Shown in pieces: positions 1 through 5,959 of a stretch of 7,183 nucleotides of DNA (positions are counted from its first letter, which is position 1; each line of letters begins with the position of its first letter). Below the pieces are notes generated by a model. It saw nothing but the letters and a program-made list of their open reading frames with translations. It ran no database searches and had not been told where the DNA came from. The DNA comes from an uncultured Frankineae bacterium (lineage in GTDB: Bacteria > Actinomycetota > Actinomycetes > Mycobacteriales > SCTD01), in NCBI GenBank assembly GCA_902805805.1, contig CADCUE010000265.1, positions 1 to 7,183 of the forward strand, given 5' to 3'. The translations under genes were made by a program, and so were the position numbers.

Positions 1-23
1 GACGCCTGATCCCACCGGGGAGG

Positions 24-66
24 CCCGGCCCGTCGACGAGGTCCTGCACATCGTCCCCGGGCCGGG
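24..66 (+). other. Two-part stem-loop upstream of clpX
   Basis: Bases 24-32 (cccggcccg) pair perfectly with 58-66. After a 2/2 internal loop, 35-39 (gacga) pairs with 51-55 (tcgtc), leaving an 11-nt apical loop. No T-tract follows. It could end transcription of whatever lies upstream (clpP is usual there), but it overlaps the candidate clpX promoter, so an operator or simple GC-rich coincidence is also possible. Confidence 0.3.
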
Positions 67-73
67 TTAACCT
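45..73 (+). promoter_or_regulatory. Candidate clpX promoter
   Basis: A TGCACA hexamer at 45-50 matches the housekeeping -35 consensus at 4 of 6 bases. It is followed by a 17-bp spacer and TAACCT at 68-73, which fits the actinobacterial TANNNT -10 pattern. The predicted transcription start is near base 80, giving a leader of about 49 nt with a Shine-Dalgarno sequence. I see no convincing ClgR- or HspR-type operator. This is inference from consensus only, and clpX could also be read through from an upstream clpP operon. Confidence 0.4.
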
Positions 74-79
74 GATTCT

Positions 80-101
80 CCGGCGACCTCCGGGTCGCCG
101 G
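80..101 (+). other. Perfect hairpin in the clpX leader
   Basis: Bases 80-88 (ccggcgacc) are perfectly complementary to 93-101 (ggtcgccgg), forming a 9-bp stem capped by the tetraloop tccg. The stem lies between the candidate -10 box and the ribosome binding site, and its first base falls at the predicted transcription start. It could be a 5'-terminal mRNA-stabilising stem, or a U-tract-less terminator/attenuator. Confidence 0.5.
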
Positions 102-112
102 GCTGCACCACC

Positions 113-122
113 GAGGAAAGGA
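113..122 (+). promoter_or_regulatory. clpX ribosome binding site
   Basis: The purine run GAGGAAAGGA contains both GAGGA and AAAGGA and ends 6 nt before the GTG at 129. It is the only strong Shine-Dalgarno sequence in front of any gene in the window, and it fixes the clpX start at that GTG. Confidence 0.75.
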
Positions 123-128
123 ACGGTC

Positions 129-1427
<1,299 letters not shown>

Positions 1428-1430
1428 CTC

Positions 1431-1443
1431 TTCCGTACGCCTG
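1431..1443 (-). repeat. Degenerate inverted fragment of the downstream palindromic repeat
   Basis: The string ttccgtacgcctg, starting 3 nt after the clpX stop, matches the complement of the repeat core at 1555-1567 (reverse complement ttcccgtacgcct) except for one missing c. The match is short and could be chance, but the rare gtacgcc core otherwise occurs here only in the two full repeat copies. Confidence 0.35.
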
Positions 1444-1446
1444 CCT

Positions 1447-1478
1447 CGGCGCCCGGCCCCTCGTGGGCCTGGGCGCCG
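1447..1478 (+). terminator. Probable clpX transcription terminator hairpin
   Basis: Bases 1447-1454 (cggcgccc) pair with 1471-1478 (gggcgccg), and 1455-1459 (ggccc) pair with 1465-1469 (gggcc). The result is a 13-bp, nearly all G/C stem with one bulged t (1470) and a 5-nt loop. It begins 19 nt after the clpX stop. There is no U-tract, which is common for actinobacterial terminators. It may act in both directions, since transcription from the minus-strand thioesterase operon converges here. Confidence 0.6.
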
Positions 1479-1517
1479 TGCTCGTTCGGGGACCCGAGGG
1501 GTCGGGCTCGCTGCTGA

Positions 1518-1582
1518 CCGGCTTCCCCTGCGCTGCTGTACGCCCTTGGCGCTCAGGCGTACGGGAACGCAGGGGAAGCCGG
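1518..1582. repeat. Long palindrome with 15-bp perfect outer stem and 7-bp inner stem
   Basis: Bases 1518-1532 (ccggcttcccctgcg) are the exact reverse complement of 1568-1582. Inside, gtacgcc (1538-1544) pairs with ggcgtac (1556-1562). The whole could fold as a two-tier hairpin with a 5/5 internal loop (ctgct/gggaa) and an 11-nt apical loop. It lies between convergent genes and could be a bidirectional terminator or a REP/MITE-like extragenic palindrome. Confidence 0.7.
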
Positions 1583-1593
1583 CGCGGGGCTGC
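1521..1593. repeat. Direct repeat copy 1 (84-bp period)
   Basis: This 73-bp unit matches 1605-1677 at 64 of 73 positions by hand alignment. The central part (1539-1593) matches at 51 of 55. Mismatches cluster near the left end (1530-1537). It contains most of the long palindrome at 1518-1582. I see no reading frame with coding character; the 84-bp period merely makes translated shadows look periodic. Confidence 0.8.
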
Positions 1594-1604
1594 GGGCCGG
1601 CCGC

Positions 1605-1677
1605 GCTTCCCCTTCGATCGGGTACGCCCGCGGCGCTCAGGCGTACGGGAACGCAGGGGAAGCCGGTGCAGGGCTGC
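1605..1677. repeat. Direct repeat copy 2 (84-bp period)
   Basis: This is the second copy of the intergenic unit. The inner palindrome (gtacgcc at 1622-1628 with ggcgtac at 1640-1646) is retained, but the outer stem is reduced to 9 bp (gcttcccct at 1605-1613 with aggggaagc at 1655-1663), against 15 bp in copy 1. The right half is almost unchanged and the left arm has diverged, so the outer hairpin here is weaker. Confidence 0.8.
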
Positions 1678-1698
1678 CCGCGCCGGCCGGGCTGTCCC

Positions 1699-1716
1699 CG
1701 GGCGGGGGCACGCCCG
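1699..1716 (-). terminator. Possible terminator hairpin of the thioesterase operon
   Basis: On the minus strand this hairpin lies about 10 nt past the thioesterase stop. Bases 1699-1704 (cgggcg) pair with 1711-1716 (cgcccg) around a 6-nt loop. A competing 6-bp stem pairs 1712-1717 with 1730-1735 across the stop codon. No U-tract is present. It is short and GC-rich, so it may be fortuitous; the larger palindromes at 1518-1677 are an alternative terminator. Confidence 0.3.
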
Positions 1717-1725
1717 CACTTCGCG

Positions 1726-2505
1726 CTACGCGGGCAGTTCCGGCAGGCGGTAGCCGGCCAGCTGGCGGGCCTGCGCCACGAGCTGGTCGCTGCTGTCCCA
1801 GATCAGGCACTCCTCGTCGAGCCAGCCGTCGCGCAGCACCGTCGCGCGCTGGACCACCCGCAGCCAGCCCGGCGAGGCCAGCCCGCGCAGGTGGACGGTC
1901 AGCTCGAGGGTCGGCACCCAGCCGTACAGGCCGAGGTCGAAGGTCACCGGTGGCATCGCGTCGGCGAACACCAGCAGGTCCAGCGGCGAGGTGTCGGCCC
2001 CGTCGGCCCGGCGCATCCAGCCGCGGACCTCGGCCTGGCCGGCCGGACGACCGACCGCCCACTGGGCGCTCGCCGGGTCCATGCGCAGGTCGACGTGGTC
2101 GAAGTAGCCGACTCGGATGCCGGTCGGTCCGACGGCCGGCGTGCGCGGGCAGTCCTCGACCGCGGGCAGCACGGGCGGCGCGACGGGAGAGGTCCAGTAG
2201 GGCTCCGCCGCCGACAGCCGACCGGCCGACACGAGGACCTCGGCGCGCACGTCGTCGGACTGGCTGATCCGCACCCGGGAGGAGGCCACTCGGCGGCCCG
2301 TCCGCAGCCGCTCCACCTCGACGGCCGCCGGGCCGTGCTCCGGGGAGGAGACGTAGTGCGCGCTCACGGCGAGCGGGTGCGGGTGCTGCTCGTCCAGCGC
2401 GAGCGCCACCGCGCTGCGCAGCAGGTAGCCGCCGTGCGGCTTGCCCCCGACCGACCAGCTCTCGTCGACGTCGACCTCGGACCGGGTCACGGCCGACGCC
2501 GTCAC
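1726..2505 (-). CDS. TesB-like acyl-CoA thioesterase (double hotdog), second gene of pair
   Basis: The 259-residue protein fits a two-hotdog thioesterase of the TesB/4HBT_3 group, which splits acyl-CoA into a free acid and CoA in the cytoplasm; the physiological acyl chain cannot be read from sequence. The N-terminal hotdog carries HGGYLL (24-29) and HPHPLAVSAHYV (41-52). The C-terminal hotdog carries DAMPPVTFDLG (182-192), ELTVHLR (201-207) and VAQARQLAGYR (243-253). By alignment with E. coli TesB, whose catalytic triad is Asp204, Thr228 and Gln278, the equivalents are Asp182, Thr203 and Gln248; all are present. There is no signal peptide or membrane segment. The GTG start overlaps the upstream paralogue's TGA (GTGA), implying translational coupling; a GTG at residue 6 is an alternative. 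It is clearly a tandem duplicate of its neighbour. Any gene symbol would be a guess. Confidence 0.88.
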   Translation of the reverse strand: MTASAVTRSEVDVDESWSVGGKPHGGYLLRSAVALALDEQHPHPLAVSAHYVSSPEHGPAAVEVERLRTGRRVASSRVRISQSDDVRAEVLVSAGRLSAAEPYWTSPVAPPVLPAVEDCPRTPAVGPTGIRVGYFDHVDLRMDPASAQWAVGRPAGQAEVRGWMRRADGADTSPLDLLVFADAMPPVTFDLGLYGWVPTLELTVHLRGLASPGWLRVVQRATVLRDGWLDEECLIWDSSDQLVAQARQLAGYRLPELPA

Positions 2506-3290
2506 GCCGACGGCTCGCGGTAGCCGGCGAGCTGCCGTGCCTGGGCGACGAGCTGGCCGGCGCTGTCCCAGACCTCGCACTCCTCGTCGAGCCAGCCGCC
2601 GTGCACCGAGCGGGCGCGCTGCACCACCCGGAGCCAGCCGTCGACCGGCTGGCACCGCAGCAGGACGGTGAGCTCCACCGTCGGCACCCAGCCGCCGATG
2701 CCGAGGTCGAACGTGACCGGTGGCAGGGCGTCCGCGACCGTCAGCAGGAACAGCGGATCCACGACGCGACCGGAGGACGACCGGATCCAGCCGGCGACCT
2801 CGGCGCTGCCGCCGAACGACCCACGGGTCCACGAGGCGGTCGCCGGGTCGAGCCGGATCTCGAGGTTCTCCAGGATGCCGTTGCGCGGCAGACCGGACGG
2901 CATCTCGTGGAGCAGGCAGTCCTGCGGCGACGGCAGCGACGGGGGAGCGGCGTCGATCAGGAACGGCGCCGTCCCCGCCGCCGGGAGCGTGCCGGCGCTG
3001 AGCAGCACCTCGACCTTCGGTCGTCCGTCCTGCGCCAGGCGGGCGCGCAGCGAGCCGACCGTCCGTCCCTCGCGCAGCGGCTCGACCTCGACGCTCGCGG
3101 CGCCCAGCCGCGGGGCCGCGACGTAGTGGGCGCTGACGGCCAGCGGGTGCGGGTGGCCGGTCGCCTCCAGCGCCACGGACGCGATCGTCTCCAGCAGCCA
3201 TCCGCCGTGCAGGACGCCGGCGCCGTACGCCCAGGAGTCGTCCAGGACCAGCTCGCGGGTCGACGTGGGGGCAGGGGCGGGAGCGGTCAC
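2502..3290 (-). CDS. TesB-like acyl-CoA thioesterase (double hotdog), first gene of pair
   Basis: The 262-residue paralogue of the downstream gene has the same layout. The N-terminal hotdog has HGGWLL (28-33) and HPHPLAVSAHYV (46-57). The C-terminal hotdog has DALPPVTFDLG (187-197), ELTVLLR (206-212) and VAQARQLAGYR (248-258). The TesB-type catalytic trio maps to Asp187, Thr208 and Gln253, so both copies should be active acyl-CoA thioesterases. An Ala/Pro-rich leader of about 11 residues (2-11) precedes the first conserved strand and is probably flexible. GTG at 3290 is chosen because no in-frame start with better support lies between it and the valS start region, and because a TAGGCT hexamer sits 8 nt before it. 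The protein is cytoplasmic, with no signal peptide. Whether the two proteins pair, or differ in chain-length preference, cannot be told from sequence. Confidence 0.88.
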   Translation of the reverse strand: MTAPAPAPTSTRELVLDDSWAYGAGVLHGGWLLETIASVALEATGHPHPLAVSAHYVAAPRLGAASVEVEPLREGRTVGSLRARLAQDGRPKVEVLLSAGTLPAAGTAPFLIDAAPPSLPSPQDCLLHEMPSGLPRNGILENLEIRLDPATASWTRGSFGGSAEVAGWIRSSSGRVVDPLFLLTVADALPPVTFDLGIGGWVPTVELTVLLRCQPVDGWLRVVQRARSVHGGWLDEECEVWDSAGQLVAQARQLAGYREPSA

Positions 3291-3298
3291 GTCGAGCG

Positions 3299-3304
3299 AG
3301 CCTA
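3299..3304 (-). promoter_or_regulatory. Candidate -10 box of a leaderless thioesterase operon promoter
   Basis: Read on the minus strand, TAGGCT (TANNNT) ends 8 nt before the GTG at 3290. A start 7-9 nt downstream would place the mRNA 5' end at or next to the GTG. No Shine-Dalgarno sequence is visible in front of this gene, which agrees with leaderless translation. I see no good -35 match at 17-18 bp. Confidence 0.45.
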
Positions 3305-3335
3305 CGGACGCCCGTCCACATCCCGTCGCGGGCCC

Positions 3336-3364
3336 GGAACAGGAGTGACGAGCCTCCCTAGACT
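3336..3364 (+). promoter_or_regulatory. Candidate leaderless valS promoter
   Basis: GGAACA (3336-3341) matches the -35 consensus at 3 of 6 bases. It is followed by a 17-bp spacer and TAGACT (3359-3364), a good TANNNT -10. The hexamer ends 6 nt before the valS GTG, so transcription would start at the GTG itself. The only Shine-Dalgarno-like string (aggag, 3341-3345) is more than 20 nt upstream, too far to serve that GTG. The gap is too short for a T-box, and none is visible. Confidence 0.5.
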
Positions 3365-3370
3365 GGTCGG

Positions 3371-5959
3371 GTGAGCGAGCCCACCCCCGCACAGGACCGC
3401 CAGGTGCCCGACCGACCGACCCTGGACGGGGTGGAGCAGCGCTGGGACGAGGTCTGGCAGCGGGACGGCGTCTACCGCTTCGACCGCTCCCGCGAGCGGG
3501 CCGACGTCTACGCGATCGACACGCCGCCGCCCACCGTGTCCGGCAGCCTGCACATCGGCCACGTCTTCAGCTACACGCACACCGACCTGCTCGCGCGCTT
3601 CCAGCGCATGCGCGGCAAGGCGGTGTTCTACCCGATGGGCTGGGACGACAACGGCCTGCCGACCGAGCGGCGGGTGCAGAACTACTACGGCGTGCGCTGC
3701 GACCCGAGCCAGCCGTACGACCCGTCGTACGCGCCGCCCGCTGACAGCGGCAGCCTGAAGAAGGGCACGCCGCAGACCAGCATCAGCCGGCGCAACTTCA
3801 TCGAGCTGTGCCACCAGCTGTCGGCCGAGGACGAGAAGGCCTTCGAGGGCCTGTTCCGCCGGCTCGGGCTCTCGGTCGACTGGGAGCACACGTACGAGAC
3901 GATCGGCGACCGGGCGCGGCGGGCCGCGCAGCGGGCGTTCCTGCGCAACCTGTCCCGCGGTGAGGCCTACGCCACCGAGGCGCCGACGCTCTGGGACGTC
4001 GACTACAAGACCGCGGTGGCGCAGGCCGAGCTGGCCGACCGGGAGCTGCCGGGCGCCTACCACCGCATCGGCTTCGCCAAGGCCGACGGCGAGCCGGTGT
4101 TCATCGAGACGACGCGTCCCGAGCTCATCCCTGCCTGCGTGGCGCTGGTCGCCCACCCGGACGACGAGCGCTACCGACCGCTGTTCGGCTCCACCGTGAC
4201 GACACCGCTGTTCGGCGTCGAGGTGCCGGTGCACGCCCACGAGCTCGCCGACCCGAGCAAGGGCTCCGGCATCGCGATGATCTGCACCTTCGGCGACACG
4301 ACCGACGTCACCTGGTGGCGCGAGCTCGACCTGCCGGTGCGCAGCATCGTGGCCCGCGACGGCCGGATCATCGCGGCACCTCCCGACGGCGTGGCGCCCG
4401 AGCCCTACGCCGAGCTGGCCGGCAAGACCGTCAAGCAGGCGCAGAAGCGCATCGTGGAGCTGCTCGCCGAGTCCGGCGACCTCGTCGGCGAGCCCACGCC
4501 CATCACGCACCCGGTCAAGTTCTACGAGCGCGGCGACCGGCCGCTGGAGATCGTCACCAGCCGGCAGTGGTACCTGCGCAACGGCGGGCGCGACGCCGAC
4601 CTGCGCGACGACCTCCTGGGCCGCGGGGAGCAGCTGACCTGGCACCCGGGCTTCATGCAGAGCCGCTACGACAACTGGGTCAGCGGGCTCAACGGCGACT
4701 GGCTCATCAGCCGCCAGCGCTTCTTCGGCGTGCCGTTCCCGCTGTGGTACCCCCTCGACGCCTCGGGTGAGCCGGTCCACGACAAGCCGCTGCTGCCCGA
4801 CGAGGCCGAGCTGCCCATCGACCCCACGAGCTCGACGCCGGCCGGCTACGACGAGAGCCAGCGCGACGCCCCCGGCGGCTTCACCGCCGATCCCGACATC
4901 ATGGACACCTGGGCGACCAGCTCGGTCAGCCCCCAGATCGCGGGCGGCTGGGAGGACGACCCCGACCTGTTCGCACGGGTCTTCCCGTACGACCTGCGCC
5001 CGCAGGGCCACGACATCATCCGCACCTGGCTGTTCGCGACGGTCGTGCGCAGCCATCACGAGCACGGCTCGCTGCCGTGGAGCGACGCCGCGCTGTCCGG
5101 GTGGATCCTGGACCCCGACCGCAAGAAGATGAGCAAGTCGGTCGGCAACGTCGTCACGCCGATGGGCCTGCTCGAGCAGCACGGCACCGACGCGGTGCGC
5201 TACTGGGCGGCGAACGGGCGGCTCGGCACCGACACGGCCTTCGACGAGGGCCAGATGAAGATCGGCCGGCGCCTCGCGGTCAAGCTGCTCAACGCGTCGA
5301 AGTTCGCCCTGGCGTTCCCCGTCGCCCCGGACGGTCCGGTGACCGAGCCGCTCGACCGGGCGCTGCTCACCCGCCTCGCCGACGTGGTCGACGAGGCCAC
5401 GACGGCCTTCGACGCCTACGACTACACCCGTGCGCTGGAGCGCACGGAGGCCTTCTTCTGGTCCTACTGCGACGACTACATCGAGCTGGTGAAGGGCCGC
5501 GCGTACGGCGAGGGGGAAGCGGCCGAGAGCGCGTCCCGGGCGCTGCGCCTGTCGCTCGACGTGCTGCTGCGCCTGTTCGCGCCCGTGCTGCCGTTCGCGA
5601 CCGAGGAGGTCTGGTCGTGGTGGCGCGAGGGCTCGGTGCACACCTCGCCCTGGCCGGACGCGGCGGCGCTGCGTGACGCCGGCGGCGCCGACCGGGTCGA
5701 CCCGGACTGCCTCTCGGTGGCGGCCGAGGTGCTGCAGTCGGTGCGCCGGGCCAAGAGCGAGGCGAAGGTGTCGATGCGCACGCCGGTCACCCTGCTGACC
5801 GTGACCGCGCCGGACGCCGTCGTGGAGCTGTTCGCGGCCGTCGAGGAGGACCTGCGCAACGCCGGTGTCGTCGAGCAGGTGATCCGCGAGCGGGGCGACG
5901 CGCTGACGGTCGCCGTCGAGCTGGGGGAGGCGCCGGCCAAGGTGCAGCGCACGTCGTGA
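3371..5959 (+). CDS. valS: Valine--tRNA ligase (type 2, archaeal/rickettsial-like)
   Basis: This 862-residue class I synthetase charges tRNA(Val) with valine using ATP and hydrolyses mischarged threonine. The Rossmann fold carries HIGH (61-64) and KMSKS (586-590). The CP1 editing domain (about 190-390) includes TTRPE (247-251) and GSGIAMICTFGD (298-309). The C-terminal all-alpha anticodon-binding domain covers about 660-810 and includes WSYCDDYIE, from about 697. The segment GWDDNGLPTERRVQ (90-103) replaces the PGTDHAGIATQ-type segment of E. coli ValRS, and no C-terminal coiled-coil arm is evident. Both features mark the type 2 ValRS subfamily rather than the common bacterial type 1. The GTG start lacks a nearby Shine-Dalgarno sequence but sits 6 nt after a -10-like TAGACT. 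The TGA stop overlaps the folC GTG, so the two are coupled. The gene is intact, with base composition like its neighbours. Confidence 0.97.
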   Translation: MSEPTPAQDRQVPDRPTLDGVEQRWDEVWQRDGVYRFDRSRERADVYAIDTPPPTVSGSLHIGHVFSYTHTDLLARFQRMRGKAVFYPMGWDDNGLPTERRVQNYYGVRCDPSQPYDPSYAPPADSGSLKKGTPQTSISRRNFIELCHQLSAEDEKAFEGLFRRLGLSVDWEHTYETIGDRARRAAQRAFLRNLSRGEAYATEAPTLWDVDYKTAVAQAELADRELPGAYHRIGFAKADGEPVFIETTRPELIPACVALVAHPDDERYRPLFGSTVTTPLFGVEVPVHAHELADPSKGSGIAMICTFGDTTDVTWWRELDLPVRSIVARDGRIIAAPPDGVAPEPYAELAGKTVKQAQKRIVELLAESGDLVGEPTPITHPVKFYERGDRPLEIVTSRQWYLRNGGRDADLRDDLLGRGEQLTWHPGFMQSRYDNWVSGLNGDWLISRQRFFGVPFPLWYPLDASGEPVHDKPLLPDEAELPIDPTSSTPAGYDESQRDAPGGFTADPDIMDTWATSSVSPQIAGGWEDDPDLFARVFPYDLRPQGHDIIRTWLFATVVRSHHEHGSLPWSDAALSGWILDPDRKKMSKSVGNVVTPMGLLEQHGTDAVRYWAANGRLGTDTAFDEGQMKIGRRLAVKLLNASKFALAFPVAPDGPVTEPLDRALLTRLADVVDEATTAFDAYDYTRALERTEAFFWSYCDDYIELVKGRAYGEGEAAESASRALRLSLDVLLRLFAPVLPFATEEVWSWWREGSVHTSPWPDAAALRDAGGADRVDPDCLSVAAEVLQSVRRAKSEAKVSMRTPVTLLTVTAPDAVVELFAAVEEDLRNAGVVEQVIRERGDALTVAVELGEAPAKVQRTS

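Noticed and set aside
1..9. gac gcc tga at the left edge could be the last codons of an upstream gene such as clpP
   Set aside because: It fits the usual clpP-clpX order, but two codons and a stop cannot identify a gene.
1428..1725. Insertion sequence, tRNA, CRISPR or small-RNA gene in the 298-bp gap
   Set aside because: There is no transposase frame, no tRNA cloverleaf motif, no target-site duplication that I can see, and only two repeat copies with imperfect identity and a short (11-nt) spacer, unlike a CRISPR array.
2505..3321. Upstream extension of the second thioesterase frame to 531 residues, suggesting a fusion protein
   Set aside because: The added part is an out-of-frame reading of the first thioesterase gene (Arg/Pro/Gly-rich). 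The GTGA overlap and conserved hotdog start mark the true boundary.
3291..3370. T-box riboswitch in front of valS
   Set aside because: The gap is only 80 bp and shows no T-box consensus, specifier stem or terminator/antiterminator pair; promoter signals sit directly at the GTG.
3302..5641. Very long open frame (779 codons) antisense to valS
   Set aside because: Its product is Arg/Val/Gly/Ala-rich low-complexity sequence with no recognisable domain, and it mirrors a confidently identified valS. This is the usual antisense artefact of high-GC codon bias.
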